From Isoetes taiwanensis (lineage: Eukaryota > Streptophyta > Lycopodiopsida > Isoetales > Isoetaceae), in the NCBI GenBank assembly GCA_021234155.1, contig JAJEKV010000131.1, forward strand, positions 376,001 to 440,000: a DNA stretch of 64,000 nt, given 5' to 3'. This document shows, piece by piece, positions 1 to 11,801 of this stretch. The notes below the pieces were generated by a model. It did no database searches. It was not told where the DNA came from and worked only from the letters and a program-made list of their open reading frames with translations. A program made the position numbers and the translations under genes. Position 1 is the stretch's first letter. Every line of letters starts with the position of its first letter.

Positions 1-2240
1 AATGATTCTTTTATTAAGGAGTCTACAAGTCCTAACTGAAAATTGGATTAGCTTTAATGGAGTAAATCAGGTTCTAATTACAATGCAACTGTGTTATAGC
101 TAGTCTTTGTAAATCCAATGTTGTTACTAAGTAGTGTTCTTCTTGATAATCTTTGTGAGCCAAACAAGCCCACTCTTTGTTTGAACAGATAATTCTAGAG
201 GCCTACTTTCCAGATATTATTGCGTACAAGTGTCTTATTGATGAAAATTTGATTGATGTCTTTATAATATTGTCTATCCCAAGTAGTTGCATAATAGATG
301 TTGTTACATCCACTGTTTCTTCATAACCTTTGTAAGGCAAACAAGATGGCTGATATTGTTATTAAGCATATGATTGTAAGAAGCTGCTGGCCCGCACCAC
401 AGGAGATCAACTATAATTGAAACTCACTTGGTTTGTCTTGTTTTCTTCTATTATTGAAGATAATATATCTCTGCAGATTCGATACCCCTCAAGGTAACAT
501 GCTTCAAATCATAGCTCTGCTAGAACTCGACCATTGTCTAAAATTTCAAACAGAATTGCTTGAGATTGCCTTCTTCCATCAGTGTAAAACTGGTTAAGTG
601 CATGTTAGTTTACGTGCATGTTAGTTTACAGAAAAGAACATTCAAAAGTGTGGGGAGAAGGACATAAGTGTTACTAGCAATAACATACATGCAGTTAATA
701 GATACAAAATATGACCTGTGGATCACCCCTACCAACCGTGGGTAAACCTAGCATCCATCCATATATACTTCTACCAACTAATAGCTACAAAGTATGGTTG
801 CAATACTATGGCTGCATATTTGCATGCACCTACAATGTAATACCAGCGTGGTTCAACTAGAATTACCAGACTTTAACTTCTACTCTAATCTACACCCATA
901 TATTTACACAACAAGTGCTGCAACAACAATTGCAATTGAATACCCATGCAACAAAATATTGAGAACTCATGACATATGTTCTAAAAACAGAGTTGGGTAG
1001 CATACTTGTCATAGTTTTTGTAGAATTGACATCATTCACCTTTGTATTAGAAGTGAGATTGGAGTAAACAAGATTCTGCGTAGACATCTTGTCAACTTGT
1101 TGCGCAGTTGGTGATGAAGCCACTTGGAAAGCAACATTTGCTCCACAATTGCCCATTGTTTAAAATTGCTCTACTTCTTGCAGCAGATTTTGCATGATCG
1201 TAGAAACTTAACCAATTTATTTCACGACCTCTACAATGTAAGAAGAATGTCACCGCTAATGCTTGAGGCACTTGCCCTCCAAAAACCTTATCTCTATCAT
1301 GTATCTTCTTATACAATGCCAAGAACTCCTCCCTTTTTTTTTTATTTTAATAGTTTGAACCTATAGCAAGCCTTGCTAGTAACCTTTGGACCCCACATCC
1401 CTCGCATCTCATTCTCATCATCATTAAGGTGTCTTTCCTCTGACTTATATAACCTTATAGGTTAAGCCTTTGTTGTTTAGATCACGAATTGCATATTTTG
1501 CTGCCATATAAGATCACACGCTAGTTGCCTGCAATATCTATTTAAGTTAGATAGATTTAATCACTAAATACTGGCAAGCGGTATGTCCATTGCTTGACCT
1601 TGCCAAAGCCTTCTGGTGTGCCTTTTGCTAGTTTTTTTTTTCTTTTTTTTTTTTTTTTAACGAAGGCTAGGAGTATTATCTAAACATATATAAAGCAGTT
1701 TGTAATTTTTCTTTTTTGTCCCTCTAATTTTTTCTGCGCCGCAATCTTTCTGTTTATTTAGATGCCACGTATAATCTCATCTCATTGCTTCGGCCTCTGG
1801 CAGAGGTAGCGGCAGTGGGCATATACTTCTTCTTGCTCAGAACCTGCTTCGACTGAGATCCATGTCTCATCCTGCCGCCTAGATGAACCCGAGATGAACT
1901 TAAAATGGCTAAATAATTTAGATGACGGCTCTGCACGGCTTCTAGAATCTGCCCAGCCCTACATCGAATGCCGCGAGGAAGCTTACCTAAACCGGTCGGT
2001 TAGGTATTGCTGCTGCAAAAATCTCCTCGGTTAGATATTTGCTTACGTTGCATTTTCTCGACTACAATTTCCAAGTATTTGAGGCAGTGTCAAATCCCGA
2101 TTTGATGCATATGGCCAAATGTCCAACAAGCAATTTAATTAAATTTCGGCCTCATTTGTTAAGCCCATAAGTCCGCCCGAACTAACTTCATCCGTGCGGC
2201 TTTTATTATGCTAGATCTTCTCCGCCGATCTTCCATGAAG
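1..2240. other. AT-rich sequence without a recognisable gene
   Basis: No convincing gene was found. The minus strand around 1092-1370 has a short open stretch (residues such as HDRDKVFGGQVPQAL) that reads like protein, but it runs into stops and matches no family I recognise. A T-rich run lies at about 1630-1659. Confidence 0.4.
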
Positions 2241-2247
2241 CAAGCTT

Positions 2248-3011
2248 TTGAAGATAAGGGAGTTCTTGGGTTTTCAAAAGTTCGTAAAGGAGAAAACAAT
2301 AGAGAAGGTAAAAGCTGATCTAAAGCCCTCTTATGATATCGAGCATTACATCAAAACTAGAGTGGAGAATAGTAGAGTCGAAAATGTATGGTGGCTGATG
2401 TTTGCTTGGAGCAAGCAAGGCCCCCGTGATTTTGGGCCACTTTCGTAAATCTGAGGAGTAGGCCTAATTCCTCTTCTTGAATGGCGGTCGTCCGAACAAA
2501 ATGGAATATGGAGCAGCTCTTTGAGTTTCAACGCCCTATATCCAAGCGACTCATGGCGGCGATCAGTGATTGTAGCTTCCCGGCGAGTTATGAAAGAGCA
2601 TGTATTGAAGCATGGTTTGAGAGTGGACGGCGAGATTGTTTGCAAACAGGTAACATGGTAGATAACATATGCATGTTTCCAAATAATTCTTTGAAAACAA
2701 CAATCTTGAATTAGTGTGAAATGTATAATGTTCCTAAACCCAAGTCTATAGAGTTAGAGGCTGCTGGAAAGTTTGTACAGGACATTATTAACACCTCTAA
2801 GCTTATTTCTTCTGTAAGGTACATTGTGTCAGAAGTTGGAACTAATTTGAGATCTGAGGATTACTTCATGGCAAAAAGTTCAGTTCCTGTTATCATAGAC
2901 ACTTCCCCTAGAGCTCATTTAGGCCAGGAACAAAATGATCATAATGCTCATTCTATCAGAAGTGAGAAACTTCTATTATTAGGTGGAAAGATCTCATTTT
3001 CTCACATGTAA
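2248..3011 (+). CDS. Unrecognised short open segments, possible exons
   Basis: Three consecutive plus-strand open stretches (2248-2448, 2481-2714 and 2721-3011) have protein-like composition and AT-rich flanks. The middle one, with residues such as CSFPASYERACIEAWFES, is followed near 2649 by a possible GT splice donor (CAG|GTAACA). No domain is recognised and no complete gene model can be built. They could be exons of an unknown gene or remnants of an old element. Confidence 0.2.
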
Positions 3012-3120
3012 AGTCTAGGGCAAATTTACATAATTAAAAGAAAATCTAACAAATTTGACATTCAATGTGATATTGTTCCTCCTTTTCATGATGTATCATT
3101 TTCATAACTTTTTCTTTCAA

Positions 3121-3168
3121 AGAGAAATGTCCGCGGCAGCCTTGGCCGCCGCGATAAATTTCTTGTAT
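3121..3168. repeat. GC-rich palindromic repeat, copy 1
   Basis: This copy of a dispersed hairpin has 10-bp arms of CGCGGCGGCC type around a 2-bp centre (core 3132-3153, one mismatch in the left arm). It is flanked by AGAGAAATGT on one side and ATAAATTTCTTGTA on the other, which also pair partly. Other copies lie at 15614-15660, 23016-23063 and 23249-23270 (half). Confidence 0.85.
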
Positions 3169-3189
3169 CATTAAATATAGTTAAATATG

Positions 3190-4112
3190 TACAATAGTGG
3201 TGCCCCGAAGGGCTTGAGCACAAATGCTCCCGTTTTGGCCAAGACCCTATGCTGAAGACTCGAAACTAAACCCTTTTAGTCCCCTTGTGCCCATGAACAT
3301 TTGAAGTACATATACAAAGCCCGAAATTGAGCCAAGTCTGTCCATGGCTTTGTTGTACTTGATTCCATACTTCTACAAATCATTGTGTAGCCTAGAGTAT
3401 CAGACCGTGTTCTTATGATGTTGGGCCACTGTAGGTCCCATGTATCTACCTCGAGTAATGGAGCGACCCAATGCCAGAATTCCCATATTTGAGGGCAAAA
3501 AAACAGATGCTCTGTGTTCTCACAGTTGCCAATCCATATTATCTGTAATCTTTCTTCTGTGAAGCCATGTCTTAGTGGCCACGCCATTTCTCCAACTCAA
3601 CCATATGAAAAATTGGATCTTCCTTGGGCAGTACGAGGTCCAGCACTTTTTCAAGTGTGTTGCTAGTTCTTGGCTGGATATGTTGATTCCACTTGGGCAG
3701 CTAGACATCTTATCGTCTGCTAGCAACTTATATGCTTCCTTAACCTTGAAAATTGGCTTATTATTGAGAAGCCATCACTCTTCCTCTCCTTCATTGCCAG
3801 AAATCATATCGACCTCCTTCATTTTTTTTATAGACTGCTATGTCTGAGTGACTGCCAGATATCCTTCTCTTAAGCCTGGTCCATGACCACCATGTTTCAT
3901 TGTCTGTGTCCCAGATGTCCTTTAGTTTTACAATTCCTGCTGCCTCCCATTTTCTGCAGATCCGTGGGTGCATAAGAATAATCTTCATGTGGGCTGACCA
4001 TTGGACTCCAGAATATATGCAAGTTTTCTGCTTGCCATGGAGCTTGGGCTGGCCTAAAGCATTCCTTCACTACTTTCCAAGCATCTAGAATTCTGCGCAT
4101 ACGATAAGACAA
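3190..4112 (-). mobile_element. Broken 3' end of a plant LINE
   Basis: Minus-strand fragments in different frames match the C-terminal part of a plant LINE polyprotein. The segment at 4112-3897 (ILDAWKVVKECF, then LHIFW) parallels the region after the RT domain in the LINE at 18665-22051 (IIQAWNKVSVCF, then FNFFW). The segments at 3726-3520 (PRKIQFFIWLSWRNG) and 3587-3276 (NCENTEHLFFCPQIWEFW) look like the zf-RVT region with its Cys/His pattern. The copy is truncated at its 5' end near 4110 and has at least three frameshifts. No poly-A tail is visible. Confidence 0.7.
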
Positions 4113-4344
4113 TAAGACACTGCCAGACCAACAAGCATAACAACAAAAGATGACAAATAGAGGCAGTCAAATATAAAAAATAAAGTGATAAATGATGGAA
4201 GGATTCATAATCCAAGAAATTGCTAATAATTAGATCGATGCTTACACTCATGAAAACATTGAGAAGAACAAGCCTCAGTTACTTTATTCCTTTGGGATGC
4301 ATCAAGAACATATCACGTTCTCCATTTCACATCGTGTAGATGCC

Positions 4345-4790
4345 GGGCAATGGCATCAGTGCAAGCTTTCTTGCACGGTGTTGCACAAGAATCTTCCCTT
4401 GTTGATCCTTCCCAATCCCCAATAGCTGTTACCTGAATCATGCAAAAACATAAGATGAAATAAATCTTAATATTAGATGAAGATGTCATTTGTAGATCAG
4501 AGAGGAACTCAAATAATAGTTGATGCTAAAATGATACCTAGCTAAACAAGTAGGAAACGCAGTAGACACCTTCAATCCTGCAGGCAAAGCTTGAAGCTCC
4601 GGGGTTTCCAAAGTTGCCCCCAAAACATTCACACTGCAGAATTGGCAGCATCATATTCATGCCATTTTTATGGGAAATGAGAAAGAACATAATAATACCA
4701 TGAAGAGGCTGTAAAACCCTTTTTTCTAGCCACAACTCTTCCATCCACGATTTGTTCAATGAGATACTTCTTGCTGTCCATTATCAAAAC
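4345..4790 (-). CDS. Possible three-exon gene, Cys-rich C-terminus
   Basis: Three minus-strand segments join with consistent phases. Exon A (about 4790-4705) reads KKYLIEQIVDGRVVARKKGF. Exon B (about 4632-4573) contains NVLGATLETPELQALPAGLK and is bounded by CTGCAG and AAG|GTGTCT. Exon C (about 4433-4345) follows ATTCAG, reads VTAIGDWEGSTRED then CATPCKKACTDAI, and ends RHLHDVKWRT-stop. The three Cys in the last exon (spacing CxxxCxxxC) suggest a disulfide or metal site. I do not recognise the family, and the 5' end is missing: sequence upstream of exon A is a nad9 fragment. It may be the 3' part of a gene or a pseudogene. Confidence 0.35.
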
Positions 4791-4835
4791 CTTAGCAAAT
4801 CAGAGGAATTCCTTAATTACATTACGTGTCGCGTG

Positions 4836-4985
4836 TATTACAGTCAACACTAGGTGAATTATAAACCACTTCGAATCTTTCTTTTCGAGAAGGATAATCA
4901 ACTCCGCGAATATCGATCAAAACTTGAAAACGTGTATTGGTATGATATTTCGAAGGCCGTGATGATTGGAATTGGGAGTTGTAAA
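4836..4985 (-). pseudogene. nad9: Nuclear-inserted fragment of mitochondrial nad9
   Basis: The minus strand encodes KYHTNTRFQVLIDIRG, then VDYPSRKERFEVVYN. This is the N-terminal third of NADH dehydrogenase subunit 9, a mitochondrial complex I subunit. Similarity fades after VVYN and the frame reaches a stop. The rest of nad9 is absent, so this is a non-functional organelle-to-nucleus fragment. The codon before Gly-Val-Asp-Tyr is CGC (Arg), where many plant nad9 proteins have Cys. That is consistent with unedited mitochondrial DNA as the source. Confidence 0.75.
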
Positions 4986-5067
4986 AACTTATAAAATCCT
5001 ACCGTAGAGGGTAAAAGGCTCTACAGGGTCCTTCTCGAGTTCAATTTTTTTTTCTCGAGATACAAGC

Positions 5068-5483
5068 AAATTTTTAAGTTAACACAAACCATTACATTAC
5101 ACACCTTAAAATTAAATTCCCCCTTAAACCCCCCTTTTGTTTGGGTGCATATTCACACGGGGGGTGACTCCAGGCAACGAGAGCTGTTGGATAGGCATAT
5201 TCACCCCTTATTCCTTAATCTACACCATACATAAAATTCCTCGTTTGTGGGGTATGGATGTATAGAAATTGTGATACTGTATAACAAGATTTGAAAAATA
5301 CTATAAGATTTCAGGTAATATACTATATGGTGTTAATTTTGTACGTGCAAAACATAATTATAGGGGCTCTCGCTGCCCTACGTCACCCCCCCGTGTGAAT
5401 ATGCACCCAAACAAAAGGGGGTTTAAGGGGGAATTTAATTTTAAGGTGTGTGATGTAATGGTTTGTGTTAACTTAAAAATTTT
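5068..5483. mobile_element. Foldback (MITE-like) element, about 120-bp inverted arms
   Basis: The left arm (5068 to about 5190) is the reverse complement of the right arm (about 5361-5483). The outer parts, from AATTTTTAAGTTAACAC inward through TTTGGGTGCATATTCACACG, are nearly identical, and the inner 30 bp are more diverged. The central 170 bp is AT-rich and non-coding. No transposase is present. A small palindrome, GGCCCCTTCGGGGCC, follows at 5486-5500. Confidence 0.75.
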
Positions 5484-5973
5484 TTGGCCCCTTCGGGGCC
5501 TTGAGAATTGTGTATGAATGTTGTGTACATCGCTATAGGTTCTTGTGCCTAAGACAGTCCGTCCATCGTCCATCCATAAGAGTTAAAATACTACTTGTTT
5601 GTTTCAATTTCAAAACATCTTTTGCAACCAGATTGTTGCCCATGTGTTTTAATAATCTACCAAAAGTACTGCTCCACAACACTCCAAATCTATAGGCTAA
5701 CCTTAGAATAGATAGATAGATAGATAGATAGATACATTATTGTCCCTTGTACCCTGAGGCCCGTGGACTTATGTAGCATGGGCGAGCTCCCTTACGGGTG
5801 CTACTAGCACATCATGCTGGTTTACAATGTAGCCTTTTCTGAAGGCTTGACTTTTTTCTATTAATACCGGCACCCAGCTTAGGATCGGCTTCATGGCCGT
5901 GCACGGGCGCGTCGTTATCAATCAGCTTTGAGCTGAGCTTTTTCAGGGTGTTTATGTTGCGCCTCTCTGGCGT

Positions 5974-8900
5974 TCATAACAGAAACCCTTTTTCTTTGTG
6001 TTCCTCTCGATGCCTGGCCGTCATTTCCCGTATTGCGTCTGCCAAGTCCTTCCTTGTTTCTGATCTTGTCATCATGATGTGTATGGGTTGTCCCCACCTG
6101 ATATTTCTGTACTTATTCCTGATGCTTTCATATACCGGGCATTCATTTAGCATATGGTTCTCATCTTCCACTTCCCCTTTGTCACAAATTCTGCATATTC
6201 GACCTTCTCTCTCTATCCCTCGCCACCTGTCCTTTTCAATCCTCAGCTCGTGACTTCCCATTCTGAATCTCACTAGAGTGTCTCTTCTGGCTTTTCCTAT
6301 TATGTCATCCTGGTATATCTGTTGCCCTATTTGTTGTCCCGGGTTGAAGACTGTCATAAGCCACATTGTCTTGGGGCCCGTGTGATTATGCAGCCATGTG
6401 TGCGTGGCTCTGTCGGCCCATTCGTCTTCCCATTCCCCTTCATTGATGAGATCGCTCAAGTTCATCCCCAATTTCCTCGTCCACATTGCTACATCCCTGA
6501 ACCACCCGTTGCCTTCGGTTATATGAGTTTTCGCTGATTCGCTGATGGCGATGTTTGCTAGCTTGTTTGGTTTTCCGCCTGCATTGTTCCTTATAAGATA
6601 TCTGATGGTCCTTTCCCATGCCCTTACTTCCATTGGTTTTTGCCCTGTCTCATATACCATTGTTGTTTGTGGTGTATTCGTTCTCAGTTTAAATTCCTGC
6701 TTATGCCACTGTCTGTAAATCCCTTCTTGTTTTTCCCACTTTTTCTCCGTCAGACCTGGCCCCCCCATATAGCTGTGTAGTTGCAACTACTGCACTGAAC
6801 AAGTAGCATTTAATTTCCCAGTTTATTATCCTGCTTTTGTTGCAGAAATTTTTCATATTGTAGTAGCTTCCGATGGCTGCTTGGAATCTTGTGTCTGCCC
6901 CCTTAGCCCATTTTCCCGTGCCATGCGTGTCATATCCCAGATATTTGTATTCTGCTGCCTCTTCTAGATCTGTTCCCAGGTATCTGAACGGCCTATGTTT
7001 ACCTTTTTGCCCGAAAAAGACTATTCTGGTTTTCCCGAGATTAACTGTCAACCCTGTCTTTTCACAAAAATTTTCTAACAGTTTAAGTAGCATGTGCATC
7101 CCTTTGTTCTTTGTAGCCATCATGCTCAAGTCATCTGCATATAGCATGATGGGTACTTTGGTGTTTCCTAGGGTAGGGGCGTATGTGTCCCCTTGCTGTT
7201 CTGCTATAAAATCCTGCAGGGCATCTATGTATATCCCAAATAATGTGGGAGATAGTGGGCACCCCTGTTTGACCCCCATGTCACAATCTATCGCCTTCCC
7301 TTCTTCTTCTATTTTCGCATACACATTATAATATAATCTCGCAATTGCCCCCACCATATCCTTTGGTGCCTGCATATCTATCAGCCTCTGTATTAGCTTT
7401 CCCCTTGGGACTGTGTCAAACGCTTTCCTAAAGTCTACAAAGCAGCATATTATTTTCTTCCCTTGGTTTCTATTCTGTTCTGTCAGTATTCTGAGTGTCA
7501 CTAAGTGATCTGTTGTTGAGTGATCCGGCCTAAATCCTGCCTGTCCTTGTGCTCTCCGATCCCCCCCCTCTGCCCAATTCTTCAGCTTATTGTCTAAAAC
7601 TTTTCCAAACCATTTCGCAAAAATGGAGCTCACCATTATAGTTCTGTAATTTTCCGGTTCCTGTCTGCTCCCCCCTTTGTGTAGGGGTATCACCCTGTTA
7701 TATGCCCACCTGGATGGTAGACCTGTGTGTATGATACCATTAAAAATATCTGTCACTTGCTTTAAGATTATCGCATCTACACTCTTTAGCAGTTCCACTG
7801 TTAGCCCGTACAGGTCTGGGGCTTTGTTATTCGCCATTCTGTTTAATGCCAACATCACTTCCTGTGTATTGAAACACGGTTTGTCCATCCCTTGTAGTTC
7901 TGGTATCGGTGCTGGAGATGCCCCTGTTTTATACAGTTTCTCCAAGTATTTCTCCCAGCCCTCTGTCCCAATTTCCTCTTGTGAACTACTATTTTTCTGA
8001 TTCCCCTGTCCCTTCTTTTTGAGCCCTTTCCAGAATTTCCGGGGTTGTTTTTTCAGGAGCTTAGCCAGCCCCCATTGGTGTTGAAGCAGATTCCTATTTC
8101 TCTTTGCTCTCAGCATTTTGAGGTATATCTTTTTCTCTGTTTTATATGTTTCCCTTCCTTTGTACTCTCTGACCCTTCTTTTCTGTTTTCTGCATTCGTC
8201 ATCATACCAGCTCGAGGCTTTGAACGCATCTTTCCCTCTTTTTCTTTTCCTCTTTCCGAATACCTCCACAGCCACTTTTACTGTTATGTCATTGAGCCTG
8301 TCTCCATTCTCGTCTGCTCTGTGTGCCCCCCAATTCCATTTTCCCATTTCTTCCTGAATGTATTGTACAAATACTTCGATTTTCTTTTCCTGGAACTGTA
8401 TTTTCATTTTTCCATTAATTTCCTCTGTCTCTTGTTGTATACCTTTCGAGGTGTATCCTCCCTCCATAAGTGTTAGCTGTATGGGTCTGTGGCTCTCTCT
8501 TTTGCCGACCGGCCAGTCTAGGAGCGTGAATCCCGATATCATTTCTGCTGCATTGTCATTGAGTATCACGTAGTCCACTATACTTTTCCCATGTGCATTC
8601 TGGCTTGTGTACTTCCCTGATCCATCCCATTTCTGTACCCCGTTGGCTATAATGACTCCTGTGGTCGAGCATATCTCAAGTAGTAGCTCTCCCTTAGCAT
8701 TGGCCTCTGCTCTGTCCTCTGTTCTCCTGTCCCATTCTTCTGATCTTGTCTTGCTTGTCCATTGTATGTCTGTGTCCTCCATATTCATGATTTGTGCCTG
8801 TCCCTGTCCTGTTCTAGCGTTCAGGTCACCTATCAATATCATTGGCCCCTGTTCTTTCCATTTCATCATGGTGTCCCCCAGTTCTAACAAGTCCAGCTTA

Positions 8901-10084
8901 TCACTACTTGGCGGGTAATAGGCTAAAATCAAAATTAATTCTATCTTGTTCCCTAACTGTAAACTCAAAACCATGTATCTCTTATTAACATCAGATTGCA
9001 AAATACATGCACTTTTTACTACATTATCTTTAACATAGCAGGCTAATCCTGCGCTCCCTCTTCCAATTTTGAAGTTTTTGTCCTTCCAGCACGTGAATAG
9101 TTCGTATCCTTCTTCTTCTGGCAATCTTTTTATGTCGTGTTCCCATGTCTCCACCAGGCATATTATATCAGAGCCGTGTGCTCCTTCCAGCCTCTCCCCA
9201 TCGTCCCATGGATACCCGTGCATCTGTATGGGCCCTCCCTGCGGGTTGATATTCTCTTTCTCCATTTCTGTCTCCTGATCTATCAACCTCCCTTTCTCCT
9301 GGACTCCAAGCCCTGGCTCCTGTCCCGCTTCTATCATTTCCCGTATTCTCTTGTGCAAGAATACCTTGCCATTCTTGACCCCCGCCTGTACCCCTGTCTG
9401 ATTCAGTTCCCTGGCCTTGGCCAGCTCTCTGTGTAGCCCTTGCCTCTGCATTACCGTCAGTGTTTCCTGTACTTTGATCCCGTTTCTTAGTCTGGATCCT
9501 ATCCGCAATACCCTCTCCTTGGCTGCTCGATCCCTGAGTGTTAAGTTTATGTGCCTCGCTCTCCCCCTCCATTGCCCTGACCGCACTGCCTTGACAATGA
9601 TGCTCCTGTGTTCTTTGAAGACCACCTCTATCACCTCTGCAGTCACTTGGTATGTATCTTCGTTAGGTTTCTCCGCTATTCCTATGAGCCTAACGTCATG
9701 CTTAATTCTAGTCTGTTCCTCATATTCTACAATATGCGGTTTAATTTTATCAAATGACTCCCATGCATCCAATTGAACATTTCCTTTTTCTAATTCAACC
9801 AACCTATTCAGAATTTTGGCTTTCTCTTCCTCGATCTCGTCCATTCTGCGCTGCATTTCTTCGCTTGTCTTTTCCACTCCTACCATCCTCACGTCCATGC
9901 ATGCAATCGCTACCTTGTTTCGGTTGACCGATTCCGCCAGTGTGTTGAGCGCGTCCATGTGGGGTATCCTGGTCTCTAACTGCTTGTCTATCTGGGCTAG
10001 GAAATCCTTGAGATCTTGTTGGCTTGCCGGTGTTCGTGCTGCCTCTGCTCTCTTAGTCTGGCTATGGTGAGCGCTTTCCGCCAT
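5974..10084 (-). CDS. LINE polyprotein: ORF1-like, endonuclease, reverse transcriptase
   Basis: The protein would drive target-primed reverse transcription of its own RNA. From the ATG at 10084, residues about 40-105 are heptad-rich and probably coiled coil. Residues about 128-240 (DVRLIGIAEKPNEDTYQV, then ERVLRIGSRL) resemble the RRM and C-terminal domain of L1 ORF1 protein. An APE-type endonuclease starts near residue 308 (IICLVETWE, LIGDLNART, SHRPI). The RT has FRKAFDTVPR, VKQGCPLSP and catalytic YADD near residue 981. The frame ends early at 6701, but the next frame (6786-5974) continues it with a CxxC-H-C finger (CRICDKGEVEDENHMLNEC). The switch is at a homopolymer of seven C (6760-6766). 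ORF1 and ORF2 fused in one frame is unusual for plant L1-type LINEs, which normally have two ORFs. Confidence 0.85.
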
Positions 10085-10433
10085 GTATTGAGCCGTGTTA
10101 CACCGCTACACCGCTGTATTCTTCGCCTGTGTTCTCCCCACGACCCGTATGCTGCTGTTCTGTCGTATTCGTTTCATCAGGATATATCATGGCCTCAAAC
10201 GGTTCGTTATTTCGAAATTTTCACCGTTAACCCCGATTTTTGAATTTTGAATATTGGAATTCCCGTTAGATCCAGTCTCCAATATTTAATATCTTCTCCG
10301 TTTCTCGGGCGTGTTCATACCTCCTTCTATAATGATTGGTTGGTGATTCGAGATCTCGTCTTTCCGTATTTATATACCTGTGTATTTTGTCCAGGTACTA
10401 TGTGTCATATCTTGAGTTTCCAGTAGCGCGGTT

Positions 10434-10840
10434 ACCAGTTGGTGGGTCTAGCCCTCGCTATCCTGGTGTACGGCGTAGGCTGGGCCTCTCTGTCCCGTAT
10501 CTTATTCCGCCCACTTTTTACTCTTAGTTTTCGATCCATGGTTTCGTGTACTTCGCACATTGTTTACACATTGTTTGAGTTTATAGTGGTCCAGATTACC
10601 AGTTGGTGGGTCTAGCCCTCGCTATCCTGGTGTACGGCGGAGGCTGTGCCTCTCTGTCCCGTATCTTACTCTGTCCACCTTTTACTCATTTAGTCTTTCG
10701 ACCTTATGCATTTACCTTTCTGTAAATTCGGGTACTTTCAGTTAACCAGTTGGTGGGTCTAGCCCTCGCTATACTGGCGTGTGGCGGAGATCGGGGCTCC
10801 CTGTTCCACACTTAGTGTTGTCCGTCTTGCTCCTTATACT
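10434..10840 (-). repeat. Three tandem monomers in the LINE 5'UTR
   Basis: ACCAGTTGGTGGGTCTAGCC, followed by about 60 further matching bases, recurs at 10434, 10598 and 10745, so the spacing is 164 and 147 bp. The copies lie wholly inside the 5'UTR. Tandem 5'UTR monomers act as promoters in rodent L1, so a promoter role is a reasonable inference here. The third copy is the most diverged. Confidence 0.8.
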
Positions 10841-11801
10841 TTGCTTGTTCCATTGTTCCTGTTATCCGTCTGTTCATCTGTTCATCTGTTCATTCTCTCC
10901 TTTTCCTTCTGTCCCCCCTCTGCATGCCTTCCTTATGTTTTTGTGCTCGGGTCTCATCTGTTTCTTTGAACCTCATCCGTCTTTTTAGTTCTTGTCACCC
11001 TTTTCCTGCTTTTGTGATCCTTTGTTTGCTATCCCTTTTTGTTGTATTCTGTATACTTGAGTTTACCGTCAACCGCCCCCTGTACCTGTTCCTGCGTTGC
11101 AGAGTTGGTGTCCTGTTTGACCAGTATTCCATTATCCTGCATGCTACCACCTTTTCCTGCTCTCTGAATATATTTTTTCTATCCTGTTGTCTGTCTCATT
11201 TTTTATCCCCCCCCCGCCTCCTGGGTGGTTGTCCACGTTGTCTATTGACTGCATCCGCCGTGATTTTACTATTCACTGAGTCGGGATGTCTCGATATTCA
11301 GTCAGACTTACCTTAGAAGTGTATGGAGAGCCGAAAAAGCTACACTACTGGGGCAGTTTAGAACATTACTATTTTGCCATTTCTGCATATATATTAACTC
11401 AATTGTTCTGGTTAGAGAATACATACTAGTCTCCGAACCAAAATAGCTATCTCTTATGCACAATATTATCTTATATTCAAAAAGGGTAATCTGCAAATAC
11501 ATGATTTGGCTTATTCAGCCATTGCCAAGCATTACCATCAAAAATTTTGTCCCCTCTTCTGTTTCGGGTTTCCCCGCCTCACTCAACCACTTACTACCTC
11601 AAAACATCTACTATAACCTTATGCTGTTACACTTTATAGTGAGCAAAACTGAAAGACTGAAGCATAGGATTGGAGCATAAAGAAGCGGAAAAGTAACAGA
11701 TAAAAGGCAAGACAGAGCAGAACAAAATAAAGCAAAAGCACAATGTTACATGCAACCCTTCTCGTTTTTCCTCTATATTTTCCTGCCTCTGTCACAGATT
11801 T

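Larger units (their letters stand above)
5709..11309 (-). mobile_element. Full-length LINE with fused ORF and TATC tail
   Basis: This non-LTR retrotransposon lies on the minus strand. It is bounded by a candidate 9-bp target-site duplication, ACCTTAGAA, at 5700-5708 and 11310-11318. Its 3' end is not poly-A but a (TATC)n tract, seen as GATA repeats at about 5709-5735. The 3'UTR is about 240 bp. The 5'UTR (10085-11309) is 1.2 kb and contains three monomers. The single coding frame (10084 down to 5974) carries ORF1-like, endonuclease, RT and C-terminal zinc-finger regions. Only one frameshift is obvious, at a run of seven C at 6760-6766, so the insertion is probably recent. Confidence 0.85.

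Noticed and set aside
6873-9776. Many plus-strand open frames
   Set aside because: All are antisense to the minus-strand LINE polyprotein and contain no domains.
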